Notes: generated by a model not told the origin, from the sequence alone. A stretch of 64,000 bases of DNA from Phenylobacterium sp. Root700 (GCF_001429025.1 NZ_LMHT01000022.1:1-64000), one strand, 5' to 3'; counted from the first letter of the stretch, positions 26,413 to 36,266 are shown. Program-made: numbers and translations.

Positions 26413-26873
26413 GCCGGGTCCATAACCAGCGGTCGGTCGCGCGTCTGGCGGCCATCCAGGCCCTCTACCAGATGGAAGTCTCCGGCGTCGGCGTCGAGGC
26501 GGTGATCCGCGAGTTCGCCGACCATCGCTTCGACCGCGGCGTCGAAGGCGACGCGGCGACCGAAGGCGACATGATGGCCAGCGCCGACGAGGGCTTCTTC
26601 GCCGAGCTGGTTCGCGGCGTGGTCGAGAACCAGCGCGAGATCGACACCGCCGTGGTCAAGCGCCTGGCCTCCGGCTGGCGGCTGGAGCGGATCGACGCCA
26701 CCGTGCGGGCGATCCTGCGCTCGGGCGCCTTTGAGCTGGCCCATCGCGCCGACGTGCCGACCGAGGTCGTGATCGACGAATATGTCGAACTGACCAAGTC
26801 GTTCTTCGAAGGGCCCGAGCCCGGCTTCGTGAACGGGGCGCTGGACGCGGTGGCCCGCGATGTCCGCACCTGA
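26409..26873 (+). CDS. nusB: Transcription antitermination factor NusB
   Basis: An all-helical RNA-binding protein that forms the boxA antitermination complex with NusE/S10 on rRNA operons; 154 aa. [19 protein letters not shown] opens the domain, [16 protein letters not shown] follows, and the C-terminal core is [21 protein letters not shown] then [13 protein letters not shown] and [11 protein letters not shown]. It has a 4-bp overlap with ribH and a 14-bp overlap with thiL. The ribH-nusB-thiL order is widespread in proteobacteria. Confidence 0.95.
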   Translation: MSRVHNQRSVARLAAIQALYQMEVSGVGVEAVIREFADHRFDRGVEGDAATEGDMMASADEGFFAELVRGVVENQREIDTAVVKRLASGWRLERIDATVRAILRSGAFELAHRADVPTEVVIDEYVELTKSFFEGPEPGFVNGALDAVARDVRT

Positions 26874-27834
26874 GCAGCCCGATGGCGGGGGTTTGGACGA
26901 GTTCGGGCAGATCGCCCGGCTTTTCCGCCCCCTGACCAAGGGCGCTGCGGAAGCGCTTGGGCTGATGGACGACGCCGCGGCGATTCCCTCGCGGCCGGGT
27001 TTCGACCTGATCGTCACCAAGGACGCGATGGTCGAGGGCGTGCATTTCCTGCCCGGCGAAGCGCCTGACCTGATTGCGCGCAAGCTGCTGCGAGTGAACC
27101 TCTCCGATCTGGCGGCCAAGGGGGCCGAGCCCTACGGCTACTTCCTGGCGACCGCCTGGGCGCCGGACTTCGATTGGGCCAAGCGGCAGGCCTTCGCCGA
27201 GGGCCTGCGCGTCGATGGCGAGGCCTTCGGGCTGGTGCTGCTGGGCGGCGACACGGTGTCGACACCGGGGCCGCTGACGCTGTCCCTGACCATGCTGGGC
27301 TGGGTTCCGAGCGGCACGATGATTCGGCGGGGCGGGGCGCAGGCCGGCGATCTGATCCTGGTTTCCGGCGCCATCGGCGATGGATGGCTTGGACTGCAGG
27401 CCGCGCGCGGCGAACTGGCCGACCCAGACGGTTATCTGGCCGGCCGCTATCGTCTTCCCGAACCCCGAGTCGCCCTGCGCGAGGTCCTGCGCGCTCACGC
27501 CAACGCCGCGGCTGATGTTTCGGACGGACTGATCGCCGACGCCGGCCATCTTGGGCAAGCCAGCGGCCTGGCGGTGCATCTTGATCTCGACCGGCTGCCG
27601 CTGTCGGCGGCGGGCCGCGCCTGGCTGGAGGCGCAGCCGAATCGCGCCGAGGCGTTGCGCGCGCTGGCGTCAGGCGGCGATGACTATGAAATCGTCTGCA
27701 CCGCCCGGCCTGACGTCGCCGCCGGGCTCGGGCTGACCGTCATCGGCGTGATGGCTGAGGGCGAGGGGATCGGCGTGATGGTCGACGGACGGGCCATTGC
27801 GGCCGGGCCAGGCGGCTGGAAGCACGTGCTCTAG
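26860..27834 (+). CDS. thiL: Thiamine-monophosphate kinase
   Basis: Phosphorylates thiamine monophosphate to the active diphosphate; 324 aa. It shows the PurM/ThiL-fold metal motifs [15 protein letters not shown] and [13 protein letters not shown], then [37 protein letters not shown] and SGGDDYEIV. It is the last gene of the glyA-to-thiL run, overlapping nusB by 14 bp. Confidence 0.95.
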   Translation: MSAPEQPDGGGLDEFGQIARLFRPLTKGAAEALGLMDDAAAIPSRPGFDLIVTKDAMVEGVHFLPGEAPDLIARKLLRVNLSDLAAKGAEPYGYFLATAWAPDFDWAKRQAFAEGLRVDGEAFGLVLLGGDTVSTPGPLTLSLTMLGWVPSGTMIRRGGAQAGDLILVSGAIGDGWLGLQAARGELADPDGYLAGRYRLPEPRVALREVLRAHANAAADVSDGLIADAGHLGQASGLAVHLDLDRLPLSAAGRAWLEAQPNRAEALRALASGGDDYEIVCTARPDVAAGLGLTVIGVMAEGEGIGVMVDGRAIAAGPGGWKHVL

Positions 27835-27879
27835 AGCCAGGCAAGCTTCCGGAAACCCTATTGCGGTAAGGCTGGGCGC

Positions 27880-28338
27880 ATGATCCGCCGCGCCTTCACG
27901 ATCTCCGCCATTCTCCTCGCCGTCGCCACCTCCGCCGGTGCGGCGGAGAAGGACGCCCCGGCGAAGCCGAACGGCCAATATGTCGACCTGGCCCCGGTGG
28001 CCTTGCCGATTGTCGTCGATGGCCAAGTGATCAACTACGTCTTCGTCTCGACGAGGCTGCAGCTCAGCGCGACCGCTGATGTGATCAAGCTCCGCGCCAA
28101 GGAACCCTACTTCCGCGACGCCCTGGTGCGGGCCGCCCACAAGGCCCCGTTCACCGATCCGAAGGACTACACCGTGGTCGATGTTCCCCGGCTCCAGGCG
28201 GTGCTGTTCCGGGAGGCCAGCGCCATCGCCGGCGGCAAGAACATCAAGGCCGCTGTGGTCACCGCGCAAACCCCGAAGCAGCGCCGGGGGCTTCCCAAGC
28301 CTTCGACGAGCGCCGCCGCGCCCCAGGTCCGACCCTAA
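27880..28338 (+). CDS. Exported protein with weak FliL resemblance
   Basis: A 152-aa protein with a signal peptide (MIRRAFTISAILLAVATSAGAA). The mature part begins YVDLAPVALPIVVDGQVINYVFVSTRLQL and continues with VIKLRAKEPYFRDALVRAAH, a pattern that recalls the periplasmic domain of FliL (a conserved beta-strand then helix). It lacks the FliL N-terminal transmembrane anchor, and the C-terminus is Pro/Ala-rich. No flagellar genes adjoin. I treat it as a conserved hypothetical with possible FliL-like fold; it may be co-transcribed with thiL (45-bp gap). Confidence 0.65.
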   Translation: MIRRAFTISAILLAVATSAGAAEKDAPAKPNGQYVDLAPVALPIVVDGQVINYVFVSTRLQLSATADVIKLRAKEPYFRDALVRAAHKAPFTDPKDYTVVDVPRLQAVLFREASAIAGGKNIKAAVVTAQTPKQRRGLPKPSTSAAAPQVRP

Positions 28339-28541
28339 CCCTAGGGGTTGACGTCCCGGCGCCTTGGTCAACGGGGCGTTGCGCGTCCCGGTTACAACTG
28401 GCAACGTCTCGACCATTAATAAGGAGCGCCGGGTTCACGGGGCTCCACCTAAGGGAAAAACGACAGGGCCTGGAGCGTCGAACACCGCCCATCCCGGGCG
28501 GCGATCGGCGGCTTCGCGCAATCGATAGGGGCGCTTAGAAC

Positions 28542-30668
28542 ATGAGTCTTACGCTTACGCTGGTGATCGCCGCCGGCTTACTGGCGGTGCTCTACGGCAT
28601 CGTCCAAACCGCATCGTTGTTGCGTGCTTCCCCGGGTAACGCCCGGATGCAGGAGATCGCTGCGGCGATCCAAGAAGGGGCGCAGGCCTATCTGCGCCGC
28701 CAATACACCGCCATCGCCATTGTTGGCGTCATCATCCTCATCGCCGTCGCGATCCTGATCGGGCCGCTGGCCGCGGCCGGCTTCCTGGTCGGCTCGGTCC
28801 TCTCGGGCCTGGCTGGCTTCGTCGGCATGCTGATCTCGGTCCGGGCCAATGTCCGCACCGCGCAAGCCGCATCGGAAGGACTGGCCCAGGGGTTGTCTCT
28901 GGCGTTCCGCTCCGGCGCGATCACCGGCATGCTGGTGGCTGGCTTCGCCCTGATCGGGGTGGCCGGCTACTACGCGGTGCTGACCGGGCCGCTCGGCCAT
29001 GAGAACACCAGCCGCGAAGTCGTCGACTCGATGGTCGCGCTTGGCTTCGGGGCTTCGCTGATCTCGATCTTCGCCCGTCTGGGCGGCGGTATCTTCACCA
29101 AGGGCGCCGACGTCGGCGGCGACATGGTCGGCAAGGTCGAGGCCGGAATTCCGGAAGACGACCCCCGCAACGCCGCCACCATCGCCGATAACGTGGGCGA
29201 CAATGTCGGCGACTGCGCCGGCATGGCCGCCGACCTGTTCGAGACCTACGCGGTGACCACGGTCGCCACCATGGTCCTGGCCGCGATCTTCTTCCGTGGA
29301 ACCGACGCGGTCAGCAACATGATGCTGCTGCCGCTGGCGATCTGCGGGGTCTGTATCCTGACCTCGATCATCGGCACCTTCGCGGTCCGCCTGGGCAAGT
29401 CCAACAACATCATGGGCGCGCTCTATCAGGGCCTGATCGTCACCGGCGTGCTGTCGGTGTTCGCGATCTACTGGGTGGTTCACCAACTGGTTCCTGGCCA
29501 GTTGACCGTGGGCGAGAAGACCTTCGACGCCATGAGCCTGTTCTGGTGCGGCATCGCCGGCCTGGTGGTCACCGCCCTGATCGTGGTGATCACCGAGTAC
29601 TACACCGGCACCGGCTTCCGTCCGGTGAAGTCGGTGGCCAAGGCCTCGGTCTCGGGCCACGGCACCAACGTCATCCAGGGCCTGGCCATGTCGCTGGAGT
29701 CCACCGCGGCTCCGGCCCTGGTCATCGTGGTCGGCATCATCGTCACCTACGGCCTGGCGGGCCTGTTCGGCATCGCCATCGCCACGACGGCGATGCTGTC
29801 GCTGGCGGGCTTTATCGTCGCCCTGGACGCCTTTGGTCCGGTCACCGACAACGCCGGCGGCATCGCGGAAATGGCCGGTCTTCCGCCGGAGGTCCGTGTC
29901 ACCACTGACGCCCTGGACGCGGTCGGCAACACCACCAAGGCCGTCACCAAGGGCTACGCCATCGGTTCGGCCGGCCTGGGCGCCCTGGTGCTGTTCGCGG
30001 CCTACACCGAAGACCTGAAGTACTTCGCCGCCAACGCCGAGCCTGGATCGTTCTTCCACGGCCTAGGCACCGTCGCCTTCGACCTCTCCAACCCCTACGT
30101 GGTGGTGGGCCTGCTGATCGGGGGGCTGCTGCCCTTCCTGTTTGGCGGGATGTCCATGACCGCCGTGGGACGTGCGGCCGAGGCGGTCGTCGAGGAAGTT
30201 CGCCGTCAGTTCCGTGAGAACCCCGGCATCATGACCGGCGAGGTGAAGCCCGAATACGGCCGCGCCGTCGATATCCTCACCAAGGCGGCGATCAAGGAGA
30301 TGATCGTGCCGTCGCTGCTGCCGGTGTTCTCGCCGATCGTGCTGTTCATCATCATCAACATGATCGCGGGCAAGGTGAACGCCTTCGCCAGTCTGGGCGC
30401 CATGCTGATGGGGGTGATCGTCACCGGCCTGTTCGTCGCCATCTCGATGACCTCGGGCGGCGGCGCCTGGGACAACGCCAAGAAGCTGATCGAAGAAGGT
30501 CACTATGGCGGCAAGGGATCGGAGGCTCACAAGGCCGCCGTGACCGGCGACACCGTCGGCGACCCCTACAAGGACACCGCGGGTCCCGCGGTGAACCCGA
30601 TGATCAAGATCACCAACATCGTGGCTCTGCTGCTGCTGGCGGTCCTGGCCAAGGGCGTCGTCGGATAG
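28542..30668 (+). CDS. hppA: Membrane-bound proton-translocating pyrophosphatase
   Basis: Couples PPi hydrolysis to proton export in the inner membrane; 708 aa and about 16 membrane helices. The substrate site is [21 protein letters not shown] and [19 protein letters not shown], with [13 protein letters not shown] and [15 protein letters not shown] towards the C-terminus. The residues after GNTTKA (Lys, and Thr three residues on) match the potassium-independent subfamily; K+-dependent enzymes have Ala there. It is a single-gene unit with a strong terminator 23 bp after the stop. Confidence 0.96.
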   Translation: MSLTLTLVIAAGLLAVLYGIVQTASLLRASPGNARMQEIAAAIQEGAQAYLRRQYTAIAIVGVIILIAVAILIGPLAAAGFLVGSVLSGLAGFVGMLISVRANVRTAQAASEGLAQGLSLAFRSGAITGMLVAGFALIGVAGYYAVLTGPLGHENTSREVVDSMVALGFGASLISIFARLGGGIFTKGADVGGDMVGKVEAGIPEDDPRNAATIADNVGDNVGDCAGMAADLFETYAVTTVATMVLAAIFFRGTDAVSNMMLLPLAICGVCILTSIIGTFAVRLGKSNNIMGALYQGLIVTGVLSVFAIYWVVHQLVPGQLTVGEKTFDAMSLFWCGIAGLVVTALIVVITEYYTGTGFRPVKSVAKASVSGHGTNVIQGLAMSLESTAAPALVIVVGIIVTYGLAGLFGIAIATTAMLSLAGFIVALDAFGPVTDNAGGIAEMAGLPPEVRVTTDALDAVGNTTKAVTKGYAIGSAGLGALVLFAAYTEDLKYFAANAEPGSFFHGLGTVAFDLSNPYVVVGLLIGGLLPFLFGGMSMTAVGRAAEAVVEEVRRQFRENPGIMTGEVKPEYGRAVDILTKAAIKEMIVPSLLPVFSPIVLFIIINMIAGKVNAFASLGAMLMGVIVTGLFVAISMTSGGGAWDNAKKLIEEGHYGGKGSEAHKAAVTGDTVGDPYKDTAGPAVNPMIKITNIVALLLLAVLAKGVVG

Positions 30669-30690
30669 ACCGACCCGCCTGACAACGAGA

Positions 30691-30721
30691 AAACCCCGGA
30701 GAGCGATCTCCGGGGTTTTTT
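30691..30721. terminator. Rho-independent terminator after hppA
   Basis: A 12-bp perfect stem (AAACCCCGGAGA / TCTCCGGGGTTT) with a GCGA loop and a run of T. The A-run on the other side means it can also serve the converging bamE-like gene. Confidence 0.92.
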
Positions 30722-30744
30722 GATTCTGACGGCTGTCTGATCGA

Positions 30745-31233
30745 CTAGCGCTGATCGCCCGGACGGCTGCCGGGGACGCCTTCGTCCTGGTTCGGCAGCA
30801 TGCCGCCGCGGCCGACGTTGCCCAGCAGCTGCTCGAGGATGGTCAGCTCGCGACCGCGGGTCGGGGTCTCACGACCATTGAAGGCGACGACCTTGCCGTC
30901 CTTCAGGGACATGGTGTCGACGGTCTTCACGACCTCGGTGTCCTTGTCGAAGGTCACCGCCACGACGTTGCGCGAAGTGATCACCGGCCGACGAAATGCG
31001 ACCCGCTCCTTGATCTGATCGATATAGAACCAGACATTGGGGTCGAAGGTGGATGTGGCCGAGGGAGAGCCGAGGCTGGCCCTAACGGTCGACTTGGTGT
31101 CTGTGCCGACCTTGACGTCCTTCGGATTGGCCTCGATGGCCTGGAACCCAGAGTAGGTCGTGATTGGCGCGCAAGCGGCCGCTGAGGTCAGGAGACCGGC
31201 GGCGAGTGCGACATAGGCGACGCGGCGAAACAT
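30745..31233 (-). CDS. bamE: BamE/SmpA-family outer-membrane lipoprotein
   Basis: A small lipoprotein of the beta-barrel assembly machine, 162 aa. The signal peptide ends in the lipobox LTSAAAC. The SmpA/OmlA domain is visible in KDVKVGTDTKSTVRASLGSPSATSTFDPNVWFYI, where a lid-and-strand pattern around GTDTKSTVRASLGSPS is characteristic. ATG 31233 is preferred over a TTG at 31254, which would put extra residues before the basic N-region. It is divergent from the CBP3-like gene. Confidence 0.87.
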   Translation of the reverse strand: MFRRVAYVALAAGLLTSAAACAPITTYSGFQAIEANPKDVKVGTDTKSTVRASLGSPSATSTFDPNVWFYIDQIKERVAFRRPVITSRNVVAVTFDKDTEVVKTVDTMSLKDGKVVAFNGRETPTRGRELTILEQLLGNVGRGGMLPNQDEGVPGSRPGDQR

Positions 31234-31338
31234 GTGCGAACCGGACCTGTTCAATTCTTCGAGGCTTTGACCTATCTCTCGCCGCCCCTTAGTTCAATGC
31301 CGCCTGTATCTGCGCCTGAGGGCGAAATCGAGGCCGAT

Positions 31339-31869
31339 ATGTTCCTAGACCGTTTCTTCCGCCCTCGCGTCACCCAAGCCATGGGGCAAAAGCTCTATGT
31401 CGGCGTGGTCGCTCAGGCCCGAACGCCTGCGCTCTATGAGAGCTATGGCGTGCCAGACACCGTTGAGGGCCGGTTCGAGCTCTACACCGTGCACGTTTTC
31501 CTTCTGCTGGACCGGTTGAAGGGGCAGGGCGCCCGCGCGAGCGAGACCTCTCAAGCCCTGTTCGACACCTATCTCAGCGCGCTGGACGACGCTCTGCGCG
31601 AGATGGGCGTCGGCGATCTGTCGGTCGGCAAGAAGATGCGCAAGCTGGGCGAGGCCTTCTACGGTCGCGTGAAATCCTATGAGTCGGCGTTCGCCGCGCT
31701 GCCGCAGCTCGATCACCTGCAGGCGCTGTTGAGTCGCACCGTTTATGAGCAAGGCGGGGCGGAAAACGCGGCCAAGCTTGCGGATTATGTCGTTCGGCAG
31801 CGCGCGGCGCTGGCCGAGCAGAAACTGGACGCCCTGATGGACGGCCAAGTGGCCTGGAGCGCGGCGTGA
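31339..31869 (+). CDS. Ubiquinol-cytochrome c chaperone (CBP3/UQCC family)
   Basis: A 176-aa homologue of mitochondrial CBP3, which helps assemble cytochrome b of the bc1 complex. Family segments are AMGQKLYVGVVAQARTPALYESYGVPDT, FELYTVHVFLLLDRLK and DALREMGVGDLSVGKKMRKLGEAFYGR. ATG 31339, with GAGG upstream, fits the homology start; ATG 31297 is an alternative. Its stop overlaps the GTG start of the DUF177 gene by 4 bp, a pairing common in alphaproteobacteria. Confidence 0.88.
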   Translation: MFLDRFFRPRVTQAMGQKLYVGVVAQARTPALYESYGVPDTVEGRFELYTVHVFLLLDRLKGQGARASETSQALFDTYLSALDDALREMGVGDLSVGKKMRKLGEAFYGRVKSYESAFAALPQLDHLQALLSRTVYEQGGAENAAKLADYVVRQRAALAEQKLDALMDGQVAWSAA

Positions 31870-32387
31870 GCGACTGGAAACATGTGATTCGGCTCGCCGA
31901 TCTGGCGCGCGGCTCGGTGAGCGTGCGGCTGGAACCGGACGCCGAGACCCTTGGCAAGCTGGCCAAGGAGCTGAACCTCGAAGCTCTGCTGGCCTTCAGC
32001 GGCAAGCTGACGGTGCGGCCCTGGCTGGACGGCGCGGAGATCCTGGGACGCTATTCGGCGCGGGTGGTGCAGATCTGCGGCGTGACCCTGGACCCGTTCG
32101 AGGAGGAGCTGGAGGGCGAGATCGCGCTTCAGGTCGTGCCGCCGGGCAGTCCTCACGCCCTGATCGAATCGGAAGGCTCCGAGATCAGCCTTGATCTGGA
32201 CGCACCCGATCCGCCGGACGTGCTGGAGAGCGAGGAGATCGACCTGGCGCACTATCTGGTCGAACAACTGGTGCTCGATCTGGATCCCTTCCCGCGCAAG
32301 CCCGGCGTGGCGTTCGACTACACGCCCGCGGTTACGGAAGAATCGCCCTTCGCCGTCCTCAAGACGCTGAAGGGTGACGGAGAGTGA
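31866..32387 (+). CDS. DUF177 (YceD) family protein
   Basis: A 173-aa member of the DUF177/YceD family, linked in other bacteria and plants to 23S rRNA and ribosome maturation. The conserved Cys is in ARVVQICGVTLDPFEEELEG, and the acidic segment EEIDLAHYLVEQLVLDLDPFPRKPG is diagnostic. GTG start, coupled to the chaperone gene upstream. In many bacteria rpmF (L32) follows this gene; here plsX follows after 83 bp and no rpmF is present. Confidence 0.87.
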   Translation: MSDWKHVIRLADLARGSVSVRLEPDAETLGKLAKELNLEALLAFSGKLTVRPWLDGAEILGRYSARVVQICGVTLDPFEEELEGEIALQVVPPGSPHALIESEGSEISLDLDAPDPPDVLESEEIDLAHYLVEQLVLDLDPFPRKPGVAFDYTPAVTEESPFAVLKTLKGDGE

Positions 32388-32470
32388 GCACGTCCCGGTT
32401 TTCATCGACGGGCCTCGGCTGTATCTATGTGACGATTACGGCGCGACGCTGTGAGGGGTAAGGCGACGCC

Positions 32471-33523
32471 GTGACGAAGTCTCCAATCATCTCCATCGAC
32501 GCCATGGGCGGCGACCACGGTCCTTCCGTGGTGGTGCCTGGCGTCGTGCTGGCCGCGGCCGAAGCCCCGAGCCTGCGCTTCATGCTTCACGGCGACGAGG
32601 CCGCGATTTCGGCTGAGCTCGCCAAACACCCGACCCTCAAGGATCGCGTCGAGATCCGTCACGCTGACCGCGTGGTGGCCATGGATGAGAAGCCCGCCCA
32701 GGCCCTGCGCCGGGGCAAGGGCACCTCGATGTGGGCGACGCTCGAAGCTGTGAAGGCCGGCGACGCCTCCGCGGCCGTCTCGGCCGGCAACACCGGCGCT
32801 CTGATGGCGATCTCGCTACTGATTCTGCGGATGAGCGTCGACGTCGACCGGCCTTGCCTGGTGGTGGGCTGGCCCGGCGTGCGGGGCACGACCACGGTGC
32901 TGGACGTCGGAGCCAATGTGGACTGCGACGCCGAGCGGCTGGTGGAGTTCGCCATCCTCGGCGAGGCCTTCCACCGCGCGGCGCACGGCGTGGCCAAACC
33001 GACCGTCGGCCTGCTCAACGTGGGCTCCGAGGACATGAAGGGTCACGAGGAGGTCCGTCAGGCCCACGCGATCCTGCGCGGCGGCCAGTTCGATCTGGAC
33101 TATCGCGGCTTCGTCGAAGGCGATGAGCTGTTCCAGAACAAGGTCGACGTCGTGGTCACCGACGGCTTCACCGGCAATGTCGCGCTGAAGACCGCCGAGG
33201 GGGCCGCGAAGTACATTGGCGGGGAGCTGAAGGCCGCCCTCACCAGTTCGCTGATCTCCAAGCTCGGGGCGCTGCTGGCGCGCTCTGGTCTGTTGAAATT
33301 CCGTGAGAAACTTAGCCCCGACGCCGCGGCGCCCTTGCTCGGCCTCAATGGCGTGGTGGTGAAGAGCCACGGCGGCGCCTCGGCCCGGGATTTCGCCGCC
33401 GCGATCCGCATGGCGTCCAAGTTGGCGCAAAGCGACTTCGCAGCGGAGATCGAACGGAATATGACGCGGCTCACCGCCGCGGTGGCCGAACAACAGCCGC
33501 CGGCCGTGGATGGAGCCGCCTGA
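32471..33523 (+). CDS. plsX: Phosphate acyltransferase PlsX
   Basis: Converts acyl-ACP to acyl-phosphate, the donor for PlsY in phospholipid synthesis; peripheral membrane protein of 350 aa. ISIDAMGGDHGPSVVVPGV at the N-terminus, SAGNTGALMAISLLILR, VDCDAERLVEFAILGEA, LLNVGSEDMKGHEEVR and VVTDGFTGNVALKTAEGAA are family motifs. The GTG start at 32471 is at the homology start. The stop is followed directly by the fabH GTG. Confidence 0.96.
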   Translation: MTKSPIISIDAMGGDHGPSVVVPGVVLAAAEAPSLRFMLHGDEAAISAELAKHPTLKDRVEIRHADRVVAMDEKPAQALRRGKGTSMWATLEAVKAGDASAAVSAGNTGALMAISLLILRMSVDVDRPCLVVGWPGVRGTTTVLDVGANVDCDAERLVEFAILGEAFHRAAHGVAKPTVGLLNVGSEDMKGHEEVRQAHAILRGGQFDLDYRGFVEGDELFQNKVDVVVTDGFTGNVALKTAEGAAKYIGGELKAALTSSLISKLGALLARSGLLKFREKLSPDAAAPLLGLNGVVVKSHGGASARDFAAAIRMASKLAQSDFAAEIERNMTRLTAAVAEQQPPAVDGAA

Positions 33524-34504
33524 GTGACGAAAGTTCTGCGTAGCGTTGTGACCGGCGTCGGAGGCTATCTGCCCGACGAGATCGTCACCAATGACGACCT
33601 GGCCAAGGTGGTCGACACCACAGACGAATGGATCATCGAACGCACCGGCATCCGCCAGCGCCATCGCGCGGCGGAGGGGCAGGCGGTGTCCGATCTCGCC
33701 GTCGAGGCCGCGCGCCGTGCATTGGCGGCGGCAGGCAAGACGCCGGCCGATGTCGATCTGATCATTGTCGGCACTACGACGCCTGACCTGACCTTCCCGG
33801 CGACCGCCACTATCGTGCAGCGCAAGCTGGGCTGCCCGGTGGGTATCGCCTTCGACGTTCAGGCGGTCTGCTCGGGCTTCGTCTACGCTTTGTCGACCGC
33901 CGACGGCTTCGTGGCCCGCGGGCGCTCGAAGTGCGCGCTGGTCATCGGCGCCGAAACCATGACCCGCCTGATGGACTGGACCGACCGGGGCACCTGCGTG
34001 CTGTTCGGCGACGGGGCCGGGGCCGTGGTGGTGGAGCCGCGCGAAGGCGACGGTACGACCGCCGATCGCGGTCTGCTGGGCTTTGCGCTGCGCGCTGATG
34101 GCACCAAGCAGGACCTGCTCTATGTCGACGGCGGCGTTTCGACGACCGGCCAGATCGGCCATCTGCGCATGCAGGGCAACCAGGTGTTCCGCCATGCGGT
34201 CGTGAACATCTCCGAGGCGGTTTTCGCCGCGGCCGCCGACGCCGGCGTCCCGGTGGACGAGGTCGACTGGTTCATCCCCCACCAGGCCAACCAGCGGATC
34301 CTGGAGGGCGTCGCGCGGCGCGTCGGTATCCATGAGTCGAAGGTGATCTCGACGGTGGCCATACACGCCAATACGTCCGCGGCCTCCATCCCGCTGGCGT
34401 TGGCCAAGGGCGTCGAGGACGGGCGGATCAAGCCTGGGCAGATGCTCCTGCTGGAAGCCATGGGCGGGGGCCTGACCTGGGGCGCTTGCGTTCTGCGCCT
34501 CTAG
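33524..34504 (+). CDS. fabH: Beta-ketoacyl-ACP synthase III
   Basis: Starts fatty acid synthesis by condensing acetyl-CoA with malonyl-ACP; 326 aa. The catalytic triad is visible: Cys in DVQAVCSGFVYAL, His in WFIPHQANQRI and Asn in IHANTSAASIPLAL. The C-terminal MGGGLTWGACVLRL is also typical. It begins with GTG at the base after the plsX stop, so plsX-fabH are coupled. Confidence 0.96.
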   Translation: MTKVLRSVVTGVGGYLPDEIVTNDDLAKVVDTTDEWIIERTGIRQRHRAAEGQAVSDLAVEAARRALAAAGKTPADVDLIIVGTTTPDLTFPATATIVQRKLGCPVGIAFDVQAVCSGFVYALSTADGFVARGRSKCALVIGAETMTRLMDWTDRGTCVLFGDGAGAVVVEPREGDGTTADRGLLGFALRADGTKQDLLYVDGGVSTTGQIGHLRMQGNQVFRHAVVNISEAVFAAAADAGVPVDEVDWFIPHQANQRILEGVARRVGIHESKVISTVAIHANTSAASIPLALAKGVEDGRIKPGQMLLLEAMGGGLTWGACVLRL

Positions 34505-34588
34505 GCTGCACGCGAAAATCCTGGCGCTTGCGTCTTGTGCTTGTAAGCGCGAGGTTGGGCGCGGGGACAATGAATCCCTTGAAGTCTT

Positions 34589-34612
34589 TGACCTGATGCG
34601 ACAATCAGGTCA
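34589..34612. promoter_or_regulatory. Inverted repeat TGACCTGAT-N6-ATCAGGTCA
   Basis: A perfect 9-bp inverted repeat with a 6-bp spacer, 85 bp after fabH and 55 bp before ihfA. It has no T-tract, so it may be a factor-dependent terminator of fabH or an operator for ihfA. The half-site TGACCTGAT has the look of a dimeric regulator site, but no regulator can be named. Confidence 0.45.
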
Positions 34613-34666
34613 TGACGGAATGTCGATCTATTCAGTAACGGTGTTTTTTCCGGGGTAGGGGCGTTC

Positions 34667-34969
34667 ATGAAAGGCGCGACAGTAACGCGAGCCGACCTGT
34701 GTGAGGCGGTTCACGAAGAGGTGGGTCTGACTCGCCAGGACTGCTCCGAACTTGTTGAGCGGACCCTGGAGCTGATGGCCCAGGCCCTGGAACGGGGCGA
34801 GCAGGTGAAGCTTTCGGGATTCGGCGTTTTCCAGGTTCGCGCCAAGCGCGCGCGCATGGGCCGCAATCCCAAGACTGGGGAACCCGCCGCGATCGAGCCG
34901 CGCCGGGTAATCGGCTTTCGCGCCTCCCAGGTCATGAAGGCGCGGGTGGACCGCGCCCTCGCAAAGTGA
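34667..34969 (+). CDS. ihfA: Integration host factor alpha subunit
   Basis: A DNA-bending nucleoid protein of the HU/IHF family, 100 aa, acting as a heterodimer with Ihf[33 protein letters not shown] is the N-terminal helical part; [25 protein letters not shown] holds the beta-arm with the RNPKTGE tip. In Caulobacter IHF takes part in replication and flagellar promoter control. The neighbouring fabH-ihfA-merR order is common in alphaproteobacteria. Confidence 0.93.
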   Translation: MKGATVTRADLCEAVHEEVGLTRQDCSELVERTLELMAQALERGEQVKLSGFGVFQVRAKRARMGRNPKTGEPAAIEPRRVIGFRASQVMKARVDRALAK

Positions 34970-34982
34970 GGAAGGCGGCCGC

Positions 34983-35396
34983 GTGGCCAAGGGGCCTGAC
35001 GCCTTTCGAACGATCTCCGAAGCAGCCGATGAGCTGAACGTGCCGCAGCATGTGCTGCGGTTCTGGGAGACCAAGTTCTCCTTCATCAGACCAATGAAGC
35101 GGGCTGGCGGACGTAGGTTCTACCGCCCGCAAGACGTCGCGGTGCTGCGCGGCGTGCGCGTCCTGCTGCATGACGCCGGCTACACCATCAAGGGCGTGCA
35201 GAAGCTGCACAAGGAGCAGGGGCTGAAACGCCTGCTGGCGGCGGCCGACGGCGATGTCGGTCCGCGCTCCGAAAGCCTGGCGCTCGATCTTGCAAATAGC
35301 GACATGACCGAGGAGGGACGCGAGCGTCTGCTCTTCGCTCTGGATGATCTCCAGACCGCCAAACGCCGCCTGGATGCGTTGCTGAGCCGGGATTAG
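34983..35396 (+). CDS. MerR family transcriptional regulator
   Basis: A 137-aa regulator with an N-terminal MerR winged helix: [25 protein letters not shown] followed by [37 protein letters not shown]. The C-terminal ~60 residues show no metal- or drug-binding Cys motifs and look helical, as in the widely conserved alphaproteobacterial MerR paired with ihfA. GTG start; 13 bp after ihfA, so likely co-transcribed. Its target is unknown. Confidence 0.88.
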   Translation: MAKGPDAFRTISEAADELNVPQHVLRFWETKFSFIRPMKRAGGRRFYRPQDVAVLRGVRVLLHDAGYTIKGVQKLHKEQGLKRLLAAADGDVGPRSESLALDLANSDMTEEGRERLLFALDDLQTAKRRLDALLSRD

Positions 35397-35507
35397 GCGA
35401 CCGGCTCGCGGGGCGCCAAGAAAACTATCCTCAGCGGTCTCGCCTGTTCCTCGAAATTCAGCTTGCCCGCCGGGCGCAAGCGGTTAGAAGGGCCGCCTTG
35501 CCGATGT

Positions 35508-35584
<77 letters not shown>

Positions 35585-35615
35585 TCGGCGGACTTCCCCA
35601 AAAAGACTATCAGAC

Positions 35616-35632
35616 GCCCTGCGGGGCAGGGC
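35616..35632 (-). terminator. Hairpin downstream of DUF2842 gene
   Basis: GCCCTG-N5-CAGGGC just after the stop of the minus-strand gene at 35636. On the minus strand TTTTT follows about a dozen bases later rather than immediately, so termination is plausible but weak. Confidence 0.35.
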
Positions 35633-35635
35633 CGC

Positions 35636-35836
35636 CTAGAGGCGGCCGCGGTTCATCCACGAGATGAGCGGCAGAATCGGGATGCCCCAGGCGAGGCCGC
35701 CGATTCCATAGAAGGCGAGCTGGGCCCACCAACGGTCAGGCAGATGTTCGCCGACCGTCGTCAACGCCCAGGCGTAGGCGCCCAGGAAAACGACAATACC
35801 AATTCCACCGATAAACTTCCGGACGCGCGCGCTCAT
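35636..35836 (-). CDS. DUF2842 small membrane protein
   Basis: A 66-aa protein with two membrane helices (about 10-27 and 37-59). RKFIGGIGIVVFLGAYAWAL, then the conserved AFYGIGGLAWGIPILPLISWM, matches the alphaproteobacterial DUF2842 family. Function unknown. It is the opposite-strand neighbour of tRNA-Pro. Confidence 0.82.
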   Translation of the reverse strand: MSARVRKFIGGIGIVVFLGAYAWALTTVGEHLPDRWWAQLAFYGIGGLAWGIPILPLISWMNRGRL

Positions 35837-35879
35837 GACGCCAGCCTATAGGCGCCTGAGCGCGCGTCGTCACTAGACG

Positions 35880-36128
35880 CTAACGTCGCTTCATCATCCC
35901 GAGCAGGAAGAGCAGCAAGATCGCGCCCAGCGAGGCGATGACAAAGCTGCCGATCCAGCCGCCGAAATTGATGCCGAGCAGGCCGGCGATGAAGCCGCCG
36001 AGTAGAGCGCCGACAACCCCGACGATGAGGTTGGTCAGCAGGCCTTGATCACGTTTCATCACCTTCTCGGCGACGAAACCGGCCGCGATGCCGATCACAA
36101 TCCAGCCGATAATTCCTACGCCTTGCAT
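35880..36128 (-). CDS. GlsB/YeaQ/YmgE family small membrane protein
   Basis: An 82-aa transglycosylase-associated (GlsB) family membrane protein, often stress-linked, with three hydrophobic segments. GWIVIGIAAGFVAEKVMKRDQGLLTNLIVGVVGALLGGFIAGLLG is the family core. ATG 36128 is chosen over an upstream start because homology begins at QGVGIIGWI and AGAGGG precedes it. The molecular role is not established. Confidence 0.88.
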   Translation of the reverse strand: MQGVGIIGWIVIGIAAGFVAEKVMKRDQGLLTNLIVGVVGALLGGFIAGLLGINFGGWIGSFVIASLGAILLLFLLGMMKRR

Positions 36129-36266
36129 TGAGCAGCCCTCTGGTTGAATCCCACTAACCAAATGCAATCAAGCTTAACCGGTTCCGTTCGCCCACCATGG
36201 ACCTTCGTTGCGATCTCCGATAGCGGATCGCCGTAAGAACGCCCTGAAGAGTACCCATTCAGAGTC

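Noticed and set aside
27880-28338. Annotating this gene as fliL
   Set aside because: The similarity is weak, there is a cleavable signal peptide instead of the FliL membrane anchor, and no flagellar genes adjoin.
28578-30059. 493-codon minus-strand open frame opposite hppA
   Set aside because: Composition is repetitive Asp/Gly/His/Gln and mirrors membrane-helix codons of the pyrophosphatase.
32388-32470. rpmF (L32) between the DUF177 gene and plsX
   Set aside because: The gap is 83 bp, shorter than the coding length of L32, and no matching frame is present.
32816-34570. 584-codon minus-strand open frame opposite plsX-fabH
   Set aside because: It spans two well-identified genes antisense and shows no family features.
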